Shown here piece by piece: positions 33,830 to 46,085 of a stretch of DNA of 64,000 bases. Numbering within the stretch: the first letter of the stretch is position 1; every line of letters starts with the position of its first letter. Location: the NCBI RefSeq assembly GCF_003576645.1, contig NC_044919.1, positions 28,845,536 to 28,909,535 of the forward strand, given 5' to 3'. A program made the translations under genes and the position numbers. The stretch comes from Ipomoea triloba (taxonomy: Eukaryota > Streptophyta > Magnoliopsida > Solanales > Convolvulaceae). The notes under the pieces were generated by a model, which was not told the DNA's origin, ran no database searches, and saw only the letters and a list, made by a program, of their open reading frames with translations.

Positions 33830-34638
33830 GGAGTCCTCCTCTTTCCGGACAACACATACAAAGAAACCCGCCAACAGTCATTAGTGAACCTTTGGGAGAT
33901 TTTTCTAGAATTCGTTTGTTTCTCTTTTTCTCCCATCTATCTATTTTCTTTAGTTATTTATAGTTATTTACTAGAGCAATTATGATCTAGAAGTCGATCC
34001 CGGGCAAGTGTTCGAATCTATTATGACATAGACGTGAGGCGCTCAACGGACCTTTTTCATCTTATAAAAACCCCTTGGGCTTTGCATTCATCCAAAAACG
34101 GCTTTTTTGTGCAACTTAGTGCCTATTCATATCTCAATTAGAAGTTCTTAGATGGGGCCGTTTCATCTTTGACATAGAAGATATGAATTACCCTATTACC
34201 TAACCTATTCAAAATCTATCCTATTCGAAATCATGCGAGCAACCAGTACTAAGAGCCATTCCCGTATATATAGTCATGCGAAGGTTTCTTTTATTACTAT
34301 TAGTTTGAATACTAATACTTCTTTCTTTTTATTAAATAAAAAGAAAGAAGTATATTTTATTTTGGACTCTATCTGTCTATTTGATTCTTACAAAATACCA
34401 GATGAAATAGAACGCTTAGGAAAGCATATAATGAAATTATGGGATAAGTTCTTCCAAAAGAAAAGGAATGATCCATTTTTTTTTAACAGATCTAACAAAA
34501 AATTGAACAAACAATTCATTAAATATAATGAATTCAAACAAAAAGAATCGAAAATAAGATTCTAAATATAAATAATAATCAAAAGAATCGAAAATAAAAT
34601 TCTAAATAATAATAAAGAATAATAAAAAAGGCACTCTT

Positions 34639-34757
34639 TTATTCGAAACGCCCCGTGATCTTCAACCAATTATGCGCTTCAATATAATTACCGGGAGTAA
34701 GCGCTATAGCCTGTTTCCAATACTCAGCGGCTTGATCGAACCAAGTCTCCGCAACTT
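34639..34757 (-). pseudogene. ycf3: ycf3 exon 3 fragment, right arm
   Basis: Inverted copy of 32257-32375. It keeps the C-terminal codons ([13 protein letters not shown] to the stop) but loses the first part of the exon at the rearrangement point. Confidence 0.9.
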
Positions 34758-35375
34758 TTTCTATGGATAAGGATAAAAGGGGTCTAATTGATAGAATATA
34801 GAGGAAGCACCGTAAAGATGAAATTGCGAGGTTTTGGGCCAATACAATAATAACTGCGTACGTATGTCATGATAATGATAGGAGAAACACCTATCTCATG
34901 ATGTGAGATAAAAATTAGGAATCAACTTATGTAATAGAGTCGGTCCACTAAAGTCTTGAGCAGCGGTGTAGGATCAGATCCCAAAGATAGTAAGTCTTTT
35001 CTTATGAAGGAAATTCTTTTTCAAAGATTCTATATCAATTTCTATATGAAACCGAGATAGTTACCTTTCAGAAAATTCTAACGATAGGGGAAATGCCTAT
35101 GTTTGTTTTATTCTTCTGAAGGTGGGAAAAAAGATAAAACAAGATGAAACGGATTATTCATCCAAATTTCAGTTTGAAACTCGTGTAATTGACTTCTTTT
35201 GGTTAACCCGAAAAATGAGATAGATCCATGAGGAATCTTATTAGATTTCATTAGATATGGTAGATGAAAACGGGACACCAAAAGAGTTGGCTGCTGAGCC
35301 GTATGAGGTAGGAAACCCTCAAGTACGGTTCTAAGGGAAGGATTGACCTACCTATTCCGACCGGGGAGAACAGGC
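34753..35375 (+). other. Second direct copy of ycf3 intron 2
   Basis: Direct repeat of 31610-32230 (offset 3143) with a few differences: one G lost in the GGAAGGATTGACC part, a G/A change near 35191, and seven bases missing within the first exon 3 codons. So three plastid pieces, two direct and one inverted, make up the insertion. The small differences argue that this copy is a real, separately evolving sequence. Confidence 0.88.
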
Positions 35376-35645
35376 CAAGGAGATTCTGAATGGAGCGACA
35401 GAAGTTTTTTTTGAGAATTCAAGAGAAGGTGACTTCTTATTCCAGCTGTTCCAAGAGTCTCCGCTAGTTGAACCGCGTCCAGTAGAAGGAATGTTCCGCT
35501 CATCCCCTTCGTCAGCTGTTTGATCGAGTCTCTAGCACCCTCGTCTTCCTAGGCTAAGAGCGCTTACTCCTCCCAAATGGAACTTGCTTTCTTAAAACGC
35601 ATTCCCCTGGCTCCGGGAATTTCTTACTAAATGAAATCCTTTCAG
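35376..35645. other. Mitochondrial-like sequence beside the plastid insertion
   Basis: Style and composition resemble plant mitochondrial spacer DNA (for example CCGCGTCCAGTAGAAGGAATG). No gene was identified. If correct, the insertion is a mixed plastid-mitochondrial composite. Confidence 0.4.
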
Positions 35646-36339
35646 TTGTATAAAAAATAAATTTAATTAAATCTCGTTAACGGGACCAAACACATAAAAT
35701 AGGATGGAAGGAGTACTAATTATGAATAAATAGATAATAGTCATTGATAACCCAGTATAATCAAAACTAAAGTGTAGCATGATTACATAAATGTTTTTAG
35801 AATAATTGAAGAGTTCTACTATATATATTTTTAAATTTTACTTCATAATATCTTAAATAAACATTGAATATTTTTATCATGGGAATCCGAAGAAAAATGT
35901 TTGCATAAAAACTAAAAAGCTTGTGAATGGAAGTAAAAATTCACGTGGGAGTCTATTTTGCATAATTGAGTCATATCCATCAAGACAAGAAATGGGTAGT
36001 TGCCATGCAGACAACCACCACGCGTCACACCTACCACTTGAGGCCACGAATCACATAGTCACACGTTTTGCTTACTTTTTTAAGGAACACAGAAATTAAA
36101 GCTCAATAACGTACCATCAGTTTTCTTAATTATTTCAACATGATTGCAATAACACATCATACATACGCCAACATAATCTCATATCTGGAAATCCACACAA
36201 CCAAAAACAGACACAGTACAAGATAACAAGATGGAACATTTCAAAACATAAACAGTCGAAAAATGACAAGCCCCCATCATCTTTCAATCATCAGTGGTTG
36301 TTTGCCCTATTTGAATGTGTGATTTGAGATTATATTATC
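35646..36339. other. Spacer and 3' flank of GST gene 4
   Basis: AT-rich. From about 35990 it resembles the 3' flank of GST gene 3 (GCCATGCAGACAACCACCACGCGTCACACCTAC-like versus 28950-28985), showing that the 3' flanks are also duplicated. No gene seen. Confidence 0.6.
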
Positions 36340-37189
36340 CTATTTCTGTTTGAGCAATTCTTGAACCTTTGACCAGGCAGGCCTGGCCAAAATATCGGCG
36401 ATCCATGCGGAAACTTTTGGGCGTGCATCAAACAGGGCCTTAACTTTAGTACCCACGAGGTTGTTTATGAGAGGAATGTGGTGAAGATCGACCAAGGAGA
36501 AGCAGTCTCCGCCCAGGTATTTCGATTCCTTCAACCGTGCCTCGTAGACATCGAGGACCTTGCCTAGTTGCTCCTCGTACTGCGCCACCACCGCATCGTC
36601 CGTCGTCATCCCCAGAACCGGCTTTATGACGATCTCGAAGCTGAGCTTCGAAGCTGCAGGGTCGAATTTCTGAGCCTCAACCTCCATCCACACCGACATG
36701 ATCGCCATCTTCTTGTGATCCGGGACGATCAGCTGCGTCCCCTTGTCAACATACGTGTGCGCGATGTACTGTGTAATCGCCCTCGACTCTGCAACATTCA
36801 ATTCGCAAATCAATTTGTATTAATTCCTCAAACAGCTCATCACAAATTAAACGACACTGTTAATAATGAATACTAGGTTTACCGAAGAGTTTCAGATCTC
36901 CATCCTCAAATGCCGGAACTTGACCGAACGGCTACAGCGACAAAGACAGGAACATTAGTACTATTTCGAGGACGACGAGGAGTACAAGAAGCGATCGAAT
37001 TCTAGAACTATATATATACGGAATCGTCAAATTTAGACTCACGTTGAGGGCAAGGAAATGTGGTTGTTTGTGTTCTCCGGTTTGCATGTTAACGTTGACA
37101 AACTCGTAATCGATCTCCTTCTCCTTGAGGCAAGCCACGACTCTCAACACCGCCGGCGATAGCAGGCTTCCGTGGACCTTAAGCGCCAT
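36340..37189 (-). CDS. Phi-class glutathione S-transferase, gene 4
   Basis: Exons 37043-37189, 36883-36931 and 36340-36788 give 214 residues. Catalytic Ser11 (LLSPAVLRV), PFGQVPAFEDGDLKLF, SRAITQYIAHTYVDKG, KYLGGDCFSLVDLHHIP and RPKVSAWIADILARPAW are all present. It is nearly identical to gene 2 and shares its promoter, so the two are recent duplicates some 12 kb apart. It is likely cytosolic. No N-terminal extension such as that of plastid GSTF8 is seen at this start. Confidence 0.95.
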
Positions 37190-37257
37190 TTTTTCCGACG
37201 AGAAGTACTGTTATTCAGAACTGGAATGTGAAGTGATGGTATTTTAATAACAGAGCG

Positions 37258-37267
37258 TTATTTATAG
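37258..37267 (-). promoter_or_regulatory. TATA box of GST gene 4
   Basis: CTATAAATAA on the minus strand about 70 bases upstream of the ATG at 37189, in the promoter shared with gene 2. Confidence 0.75.
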
Positions 37268-38047
37268 AATTGCCGACACCCTCTTTAGTTTTCTGGAACC
37301 TTCTGTTAGAATTTTTCTCTTTTGACTCCCCCCAAACTGAACGGGTAGTAATTGTATAATGTTTAATTCTTCCACTTGGTACCGTCCACTGCCATGCTTT
37401 TCACACGTTGCAATGTGAAAATGAGAGCAAACTAAGTAATAATAATAATAATAATAAATGTCCCGAGGCTTCACATAGTGGTTCATCATATGACACTATG
37501 ACTTAATGTTATGATTGAAGGTAGTTGTTATTTGAGGGTAAACGAATCTCGATTTACCTCTGCAGTGTTTAAGTTAACGCGTTATCCAAGGGCGTACACT
37601 GAGTGAACCCTGAATTGTGGTCTTAACCAGTAAAAGATCACAAAAAAAGTAAACTAAGTTAGGTTTATGTTGCCTATAACTAATAAAACCAATAAGATCA
37701 ACACATAGCTCATGCTGGAAGTTAAATTTATAAGTTTGTAGTTACCAAATCAACAGTCATACACAAAATTTCTCTAACTTACATTGAAATAGGGTTGTAC
37801 ACAAAAAATTGATAATTTGTGCTCTAAAAATATTTAATAATTTATAAGTTCTTTTAATTTGAGTATGATTGAAACTTGTTAATTAAAATAACTTATACTA
37901 CCATTACTACGTAACTTATTAGAAAATTTATAATAATAACAGTAGATAATTAAGTTCGGCAGGTCCACTACTTTGTAAAATATGAATGACTAAAATTAAA
38001 TTATTAAATGAGTTTATGTGTCTTAATTTGTATGTTATATATATTTT

Positions 38048-38178
38048 TTTGAGTTCTACTGACTCGGTTATAATGTAAGAGCACAAAGAGTCCAACAGAT
38101 GCCTCCACTAAGGCTCGAACCCACTTCCTTTTACATGAGAGTGTACACCAGATGCCGCTTGACCACAAGGCCTTTGGC
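38048..38178 (-). mobile_element. tRNA-derived SINE, copy 2
   Basis: Flanked by a 20-base perfect target duplication (38028-38047 and 38179-38198, TTGTATGTTATATATATTTT). On the minus strand: CCAAAGGCCTTGTGGTCAAG, A-box-like TGGTCAAGCGG, B box GGTTCGAGCCT, then an A-rich tail. Same family as 25149-25314. Confidence 0.88.
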
Positions 38179-38250
38179 TTGTATGTTATATATATTTTAT
38201 TCAAAATATAATATTATGACATTCATTATAAAAAAAACTTTGTGCAATAT

Positions 38251-38400
38251 TTTTTTTTGAATTCTACTGACGCAGTTATAATGTAGTATACATTCATAGC
38301 TACTTTCTCAACCTACTGAAGCATCCACTGAGGCTCGAACCCACTCCCCTTCCACATGAGAATATACACCAGATGCCGCTTGACCACAAGGTCTTTAACA
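38251..38400 (-). mobile_element. tRNA-derived SINE, copy 3
   Basis: Flanked by AACTTTGTGCAATAT (ending 38250) and AACTTTATGCAATAT (38401-38415), a 15-base target duplication with one mismatch. It has the A-box- and B-box-like parts of copies 1 and 2. It lies about 50 bases from copy 2. Confidence 0.85.
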
Positions 38401-38415
38401 AACTTTATGCAATAT

Positions 38416-40407
38416 AAATAAGATAAAAGAGTACAAATTTTATACAGTATTTGATTTGAAGATTGAAAGGGTGGTGGTTGACCGGTTGTTATTGACTTAT
38501 TGTATTTTAGCACTGGGAAGTCTTGGTGGGTGGAACCACGGATAAATCCAGAAGGATATAACATTGAATTGGCGCATACGTCATATGCAAATTATATCGC
38601 ACCTACTGTAAAAAATACATATTTAAAGTCATAGTTGCGCATGGAGTGAAATTCACCTTATGATTTTAGTTGACAATTTAAAAGCCTTTAAAAAAAATAA
38701 ATTTACGATCTTATAATTACTAAATTAACTGTTTGACAAACTTGATTGATGTTGTTTTACATAATATGTTAACTGTAAATATGTAAAATGGGTTAGAACT
38801 TATGGTATGTTTAGTTAATAGGTTAGCTATCAAGTATCAAAGTCATTGTTATTGTTTGGTTGACAGGTTTTTAGAACACTACTATGAGTTTTGATTACCT
38901 CGATCAATTGAAAAACTCATTCCTTAATAAAATAAGGGTTTCATTTCATTATTCATCCTCAGCCGCTTCTCATAACTATTTTTTCATATTGGTACTTTGG
39001 ATGTTTTTATATTAGAATCAATTATCTTGATTTTTTGTTCTTATATTTTTAAAATATTTATTTCTATTATAGGATCATACATAAGTAACATAACCAAACA
39101 GCAATATTGATAATCACTCACATTTCACCCTACCACCAAACATGCAAAATACTTTCACCAAATTAAAATCCATTATCGTACCAAGTATTTGATACCTATT
39201 TCAATTTCAATTTTCATGTGCAAACCAAAACACACATTTACAATGTCCATGATAAATAGTCATTTTGATCCACAATGTAGCGATTGGGCGATTGTGATCA
39301 CATGAACTTTCGACTCTTTGTTGAATTGTTGACGAGGATGTCCGTATGTGATTAATGTGAGTGACTGTGGATTCAAATGGGCCTTTTGCAAAATGAACTA
39401 GAAATCTAGCCCATTACAATCCGTATATTATCTCACTAATTTGTCTTTATGGATTAGTTTAGGATCATTATTCTATGTATCATGGTCTAGATATATACTT
39501 GTGTAGATCATAATAAAAAAAATACTCTGTATTATTTATGTATATGAAAAAAATATATTTAAAAAGTACATTATTCAATTATTGAAAATATATTATGTTG
39601 TATATTATCAAATAATGAATATTCAATACATAAATAATGTAAATTTAGTATTATTAAAATGTATCTTGTATTTATGATCCACATGAAAATATGCCATTAG
39701 TTTACTATTCCAATAATTTGAAAAAAAGAAATCCCCAATCTCTTAAATTAGAGAATAATTTTTTGTATTTAAAAAGAAAAGAATGAGAATAATCTTTTTT
39801 TTCTCGAATGAATTTAGTTCAATCTCTTAAATTAGAGAATAATTTTTTGTATTTCAAAGGAAAAGAATGAGAATAATCTTTTTTCTCGAATGAATTTAGT
39901 TCACTGGTTTAGTTACTTTAGTAAATCATGTCTAAGGGAAAGGAATAATTAATTTGTTTTAGTATGATTGACTGAGAGATGTGCCAACTAGCTTACTTGC
40001 AGTCACTCAACTAGTTGACCTATCACCTATGCCTGCAAGAATAGACAAATAGGTAATCATACCATTATGAGCATATATTATATTATTGCACTGCCTAATC
40101 GTCCAACCACCATTGCCAATAATAAGGTACCAAGTTAGCAAGTTGTAAGGTGTGATCATGCCATGTGTAATTTTAGGCTTTACTCTCAGTCTTGACCATC
40201 TCAAATCTATCATCTCCTATGCTACATGGAAACTTAGAGGGCGTGTAGTTGGAAGGAGGAAATCAGGGAGAAAGAAATTGTAATTCGGTGAGAAAATAAT
40301 AAGGCTAGAATAAAGTAGAAATTCAAATTATATTGTTTAATAGTGTTGATTAAAATTATTGGGAATGAAAAGAGAAAAAGGTGATAAAAATTAAAATGTT
40401 CCTATAT

Positions 40408-40448
<41 letters not shown>

Positions 40449-41370
40449 CAACAACAACTACTGAGGGTAGAAAAGTTTTTTCTTATCTTTTTCCTTTCCA
40501 TGCTTTATTGAATTGGGATTCATAGGGGAGGTATGAATTCCGATCTAACAAACGAAGAAAATTGCAAAGCCAAAGAATTGTATTATAAAGGAATTGCAAT
40601 TATGGTATACCAAAGACCTCCTAATGAGAGTAGCGTTTTTCTGTTTGGGAAAAAAATCACTAAAACTTATAGAAATTTGTTCATAAACATTTTTAGCATA
40701 AATATTTTGTAATGATTACTTTTAAATATATTCATTTTTTCTATTTGTACATTTCAAATGGGTTGTACTCAAATACATGTTTGGGAAGACGTTAGGTATA
40801 TCCACTATACATGCACATATATAAACTCATGTAAAATTTGATTTTTTTTTTTTTTGAAGGAATGTAAAATTTGATGATTAGTTAGCATATATATGCTTAT
40901 CATCTTAATTAAGACTAATTATTGTACTTCTCCAAAGGCCATTTCTTTTATAAGTGCATCAAAAGAATCTAGCAAAGATTGAAGGCATATTCAAATGCAA
41001 TATTACCAAAAGATGAAAGGGTAATGAGATAACTAGACAAGACGATAATAATTAGTAAATCTAAACATAAAATTTGAGTCAAAATGCTAGTTTCGTGTTC
41101 AACCCATTGGGAGTTGACCTAGTAGCTTGGCCCGAGGCATAAAGCTATAGTTGAAACCCTACAAATTCCGGTCAACATATATAAAGCACAAGAACAAGTT
41201 ATTTATAACGACTTGAAAATGCATACTATAGAGCTTATGAACTCCACACTTGTGTTGATAGCCCTAAAATGAAAGTCTCTTCTCAAAAATTAAACATTTG
41301 AATTGGTCTGAGATGGAACTGAAAAGAATTACAATCAGAAAAGAAATAAGCAAAGGATTATCATTATCTA
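38416..41370. other. Repeat-rich spacer between the GST cluster and NF-YB
   Basis: AT-rich. Contains TGGTC/GATCC-ended AT-rich repeats at about 39449-39690, a duplicated segment of about 90 bases at 39735-39820 and 39820-39902, and a (TAA)n(CAA)n microsatellite at about 40410-40458. No gene seen. Confidence 0.55.
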
Positions 41371-41898
41371 TCAATGAAACTGATGAAGCTGGAAGGAGTT
41401 ATTAGTTGCAGACGATGAGTATCTTATAATCGCCGGTTCACCTTTCAAGTAGTTGTCATCGTCGTCGGCCGCCGGTTCCTCAGCCAAAGCTTTCATTTCT
41501 CCATTGTTTCCGGCGGCGGCTTTATGCTCATCGTCAGCTCTTTCTCTTTCCACCTGCAGTCGTCTATACCTATGCAAATACGTCCTCAACGGCGGAGCGT
41601 AATCGTCGAACCCTAGGCTCCCTAAAGCCCAGCAAACATCGTCGCCGTTCAAGGTCTTGCGCTTCTCCCGGCGGCACTTCTCCGACGCCTCTCCGGTGAC
41701 GAAGCCAATGAACTCCGAAACGCATTCCTGCATCGTCTCTTTAGCTTCTTTCGAGATCTTCGCATTCGCCGGCAATATCTGCTTCATAATCCGGCCCACG
41801 TTGGCGATCGGCAGCAGCCGATCTTGCTCTCTCAGCACTACTCCATCGTCGTCGCCGGGAGAAAAACTGTATTTTTGTCCTTCTCTATTATCATCCAT
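41371..41898 (-). CDS. NF-YB: NF-Y (CCAAT-binding) transcription factor subunit B
   Basis: Histone-fold subunit that pairs with NF-YC and, with NF-YA, binds CCAAT boxes. The single exon gives 175 residues. The conserved core (about 24-112) runs [63 protein letters not shown] and [25 protein letters not shown], with Lys rather than Asp at the LEC1-diagnostic site, makes it a non-LEC1 type. It looks closest to the Arabidopsis NF-YB4/NF-YB5 group, and its place before the ELM2-SANT gene fits NF-YB5 (At2g47810, from memory). The acidic tail (EEPAADDDD) is unconserved. The frame is open upstream to 41952, but the only in-frame ATG is at 41898 (MDDNREG). Confidence 0.95.
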   Translation of the reverse strand: MDDNREGQKYSFSPGDDDGVVLREQDRLLPIANVGRIMKQILPANAKISKEAKETMQECVSEFIGFVTGEASEKCRREKRKTLNGDDVCWALGSLGFDDYAPPLRTYLHRYRRLQVERERADDEHKAAAGNNGEMKALAEEPAADDDDNYLKGEPAIIRYSSSATNNSFQLHQFH

Positions 41899-41990
41899 TA
41901 TTCTACTAAGAATGGAAACCCCAAATCTCGTGAGGCTCTCAAATACTGACACGTTACTATTTTGAATCTATACGCAATTAACTATGAATC

Positions 41991-41999
41991 CCTTTATAG
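41991..41999 (-). promoter_or_regulatory. TATA box of NF-YB
   Basis: CTATAAAGG on the minus strand, about 95 bases upstream of the ATG at 41898, which predicts a leader of about 65 bases and supports that start. Confidence 0.65.
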
Positions 42000-43093
42000 A
42001 TGTATGCATAATCGCTTTTATGTTTTGTGTGCCTATACATATATAATTTCAAATCAAAACCTGTTGGTTGTTCTGAACATACCCTAACTAATTCTAATCG
42101 TAAGAGACCGTTTGTACTATACTCTAACTAATTCAGATTCGCACTGGGCCGACCCAATTAAAGAATAAAGTATTGTATATATTGATTTTCTCATACAAGG
42201 GATTCGAGCTCTCGAAGTCTCTTAAAGGAAAAGAGTGCACAGGTCATCCATATCAATCAAGCTGGTTACATCTCCAGTAGTTTGATAGTATCATTGTTAT
42301 CATTCTAAACAGGAAAACATTATTATCCTAAATAGGGTTATATTGTAGTCATAAAAATTATATTAGTTGATTGGAACAAAAAAAATACATAGAAGTAAAA
42401 CATTTCACAATTGATCAACCAAGATGGACGGAACAAATTGTACAGACTAATATGATATTTTGATATGAGAAAAATACTCGATGTACTCCCAAAATCTTAC
42501 TCCCAATTTTTTACTCTCACTTGTGTTTAAATTTGATTGGAGGAAAGAAAAAAAATGAATGGATAAATATCATGATCTCCTACTAAATTGAGCAATCAAA
42601 GTATGTTAAATCATAAAGAGTATAAAATGAAAATACAAATTAGAAGTACATATAAAATTACTCTTTAATATGAAATTTATAATACACTCACTTAGTTACT
42701 AATTTCGGGGTCAATAAATATTTTTTAAAGTTGTTTGTCGTGTATGGATTGATCATGTGCTTGTACTTTATTTAGCATTGAAATGGTCCCCTCTTTCATA
42801 TTTTTTAACATTTTCTTTGCTATAATTGGTAGCTCTTCATAGATGGGTTTACTTGTTTAAGTATGCTTTAATCATATAATAATGTAAATATGAAATATGT
42901 GGACGAATAAATGTCTTCCACGTGTGCTTCTGGCAGTGTGCAAGCTAAGCTACCCGACAAAACACTTTTTTTTTTTTTTGAAACAACATAACTTATTAAT
43001 TCAACAACTCATTGACAATAAAAGAAGGAGGGTATAAGTTCCACTCCTTACTCACAGACAATGAACAGGTTTGCCTAGCTAGGATTAATTACA
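42000..43093. other. NF-YB upstream region
   Basis: AT-rich promoter and spacer. No gene seen. Confidence 0.5.
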
Positions 43094-43962
43094 TATTTTC
43101 TTTCTATCAACTTTTTTTTTCTCTTTCTATTTAAACTCTATTTTTTTCTCCTTATTTAAAATTTTAAACTTTATAAACCTTATACCTAAATTCAATAAAT
43201 TATATTTTCTTCATTATCCTATATTTTCTACGTACCTAAACTTTACCAATTTTTTTCTCTCTCCTAAACTTTACAATCTTCCTCTAAAAATTCAAAATAA
43301 TATTATTTTTATTTCATTGTTGCTGGTATATTTTGATTTTTTTCTATGAACTTTTTATCCCTAACTTCTAAACTTTTTCTCCTAAATACATGAACAGAGT
43401 AAATTTTTTTTATCTATCACCGTCAACTTTTACTATATGTTTCATAATATTCATATGTTTATTCGTAATATATTTTTTCTTTTTTCTTTTGAACAACATG
43501 CTATTACGAATAGTGAACTATTGTTCGCAATAGCAATTTGAGGCTACAAAGAGAAGAACCTTGTTGTTGTTAGCAGTCTCATATTGTTATTGCAAATAAT
43601 AGTTCTTTGCAAATAGTAATTATATATTTTTTAAATATTAATTTCTCAAGAAACAGTAATTATATTTTAAATATTTTATTTGAAAAATTCTATAACTATA
43701 AATTTTAGTGTTTAATATTGTTATGAATTGCTTATGAAAGTTTGTAAGGATGTATTCAATTTAGAATTTTAATGACTTTTATAGACTTTTTAAAATAAAA
43801 AAGTTGATAAAAGTTTATGCAAATTTTTTATACAGACTTTTATAGTCTTACAAAGTTTTAAAAAGTTTTGAACGACTCTATGAAAGTCAATAAAAGTTTA
43901 TTAAAATCTATCAGTTTAAAAGTTTTTAAAAATCTACAAAAGTCATGATTGAATACACCCCC
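43094..43962. mobile_element. Truncated Harbinger-type MITE with nested insertion
   Basis: Closely similar to 51675-52178 over both ends. Relative to that copy, about 350 bases are inserted at about 43395-43745, after CTCCTAAATACATGA. The right terminal repeat (...GAATACACCCCC) is followed by TAA, but the left terminal repeat is missing. Confidence 0.65.
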
Positions 43963-45165
43963 TAAATGATAACCCTTTAAAATCAAAGTTCTTAAAACTT
44001 TTATTGAATCTTATAACCTCACCCTTTCATAGCTCGAAATAAATTTTGTTTAAAAATGGACTCTTGGTTGTTTGGAAAGCAATTGACACAGCCTATCGAT
44101 TCAACCATTATACCAAATGCACTCTTATTTGGTATGAGCAACCCTAAAACTCTAAAAGTGAAGTTTTTTTTGTCAAGTTTTTGCAAGCCAATTGGAAAAG
44201 AGAATGTGAGGAAAAAAAAGAGAGAAAAAAATAATATCTTTTATGCGTTTAAAGAGTATGTGCAGTGCACGTGCCCACTTGCGCAGTTGGTGCACAAAAC
44301 GTGCACCAATGCGGTTATTATTAATTTCGTGGGCTTACAAAAAATTACCTTCATTGTAAATATATATATATTTTTTCTTTCTCCCTTTTTTGAGTTCTCT
44401 CACTTTTAACTCATCTCCTCTCTCCTTCTTGTGTGTGTGTGTGTATATATATATATAAATTCAAATAAATTTATTGCTCTGATATATTTTCTTTTGTTAT
44501 AAGAATATACTCATACTAGTGTGTTTTAGTGGTAGTCATTGCATGTCAATACATTGCACCACTCTTTCAAACTGCACATCCTACTTTTATATTAGGCTGA
44601 GGTTTACTCCAAGTAATTGGGCTTATGGATTATTCTTGGGCCGAGTGAGGTCCATATAATGGGTTTAAACATGAATGTATTATTCCTAAGATGATACGGA
44701 GTATATAGATATTTTAATAATTTTAGGCCACTTTCTTAAACCCCATTCTAGATGGGTTAAATTGAATATTAATGAACATTGTAGAGGGCTTGAGAGTTGG
44801 GTTGCAATCATTATGATCCACACAGCAGTGTGGATGATATTATCAAATAATGTATATTTAGTACACAAATAATATACATTTTATTTAGATAATATATATT
44901 ATTTGTGTACTGAATGTACATTATATTGTATAATGTATACATTCAGTGTACAGATAATGTATATTTAGTATATTAAAGATGTACTTTTTGTTATGATCCA
45001 CACAAAATTATGTGGACCATGGTCCACACAATAATTTGTCATTAGGTTGGATCACTTGGATGTAGGGATGTCAAGGTGGTCAAAGTAAGTTGGGTTAGGA
45101 CTTAAAATTTTTAGCTCGTGAAAATGTGGATTTCGTGTGCTGCAACCCAACCATATTAATATATA
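43963..45165. other. AT-rich spacer with MITE remnants
   Basis: Includes an AT-rich element of about 200 bases at about 44812-45030 whose ends carry GATCCACAC and inner repeats of GTACACAAATAATATACATT. Similar elements lie at 39449 and 52255. No gene seen. Confidence 0.5.
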
Positions 45166-45442
45166 GGCCCTGTTTGGTAAATGGCCGTTGGCTGTTTGGG
45201 TTAGAAGGTATGATTTGTTAATAACATTAGCTGATTGTAAAAAGTTGGCTGATTGGGTTGGCTGTTAGCTGATAGTTGTTTGGTATAAATTTTTTTCTCA
45301 AAAAGTTAATTGAAAATGCTACTTTGAGTAGCCTTTTGAATTTTAGCATTTTGAAGTTACAAAAAGCTTATTAACCAAACAACTAATAGTGATCAAATAA
45401 GCCAAAATTGGCTGATAGGCTGATTATTTACCAAACAGGGCC
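45166..45442. mobile_element. MITE with 17-base perfect terminal inverted repeats
   Basis: GGCCCTGTTTGGTAAAT at the left and ATTTACCAAACAGGGCC at the right. The element is 277 bases, non-coding, and flanked by ATA on both sides (possible 3-base target duplication). An older relative lies at 20025-20760. Confidence 0.85.
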
Positions 45443-45589
45443 ATAATATTATTTTTGAATTTGGCTTGTGAGCATGCATGATGCGGGCTAGGATTGAAGT
45501 GAAGAATTATTGCACGCTATCCGCACAGTAAAAATATGTTAAAAATTAAAGCCCAAGGTGGGGCAGTTCAACTCACATTGACACCCCTA

Positions 45590-46085
45590 GTATTCCTCAA
45601 TTTGAAGAGTTGCTACGAGCAGAATAGAGTTGTAGATATTCTACCTCCTCTTCTCTTCATCTCGCCTATGTGTTGTAAGTTCTCGAGTATCTTCCTATAG
45701 TTACCCAACAAATTATTTAGGGTAATTTTTTTAGTATTTCTCGTTTTGAAGAGTTGCTCCGAGCATAATAGAGTTGCAGATACACTTACCTCCTCCTCGC
45801 TTCATCTCGCCTATGCGTTGTAAATTCTTGAGTATCTTCCTATAGTTACCTAACAAATTATTTAGGGTAATTTTTTTAGTATTTCTCAATTTGAAGAGTT
45901 GCTCCGAGAAGAATAGAGTTGCAGATATGCTTACCTCCCCCTCGCTTCATCTCATCTATGCGTTTAAGTTCTCGAGTATCCTCCTATAATTACCTAACAA
46001 ATTAGTTAGGGTAATATTTTTAGGATTCCTCAATTTGAAGAGTTGCTCCGAGCATAATAAAGTTGTAGATACACTTACCCCATTC
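45590..46085 (+). repeat. About 144-base tandem repeat, 3.4 copies
   Basis: Units begin near 45591, 45734, 45878 and 46023. Each contains TTTGAAGAGTTGCTCCGAGC, GAATAGAGTTG, TTCATCTCGCCTATG, GAGTATCTTCC and ACCTAACAAATTA. A fifth, diverged unit is at about 46320-46465, after an unrelated 240-base insert. Confidence 0.8.

Larger units (their letters stand above)
33540..34757 (-). other. Nuclear plastid insertion, right arm (inverted)
   Basis: Reverse complement of the left arm: psaA 5' end (start codon at 33829, minus strand), spacer, and ycf3 exon 3 from 34639 up to about 34757. There it switches, at a short shared CAACTTTTT, into a second direct copy of ycf3 intron 2. Confidence 0.9.

Noticed and set aside
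41899..41952. N-terminal extension of NF-YB
   Set aside because: The extended frame begins with GTG. The first in-frame ATG is at 41898, and the TATA box position fits that start.
44056..44409. 117-codon frame in the 44 kb spacer
   Set aside because: Low-complexity AT-rich sequence with no domain and no splice or promoter support.
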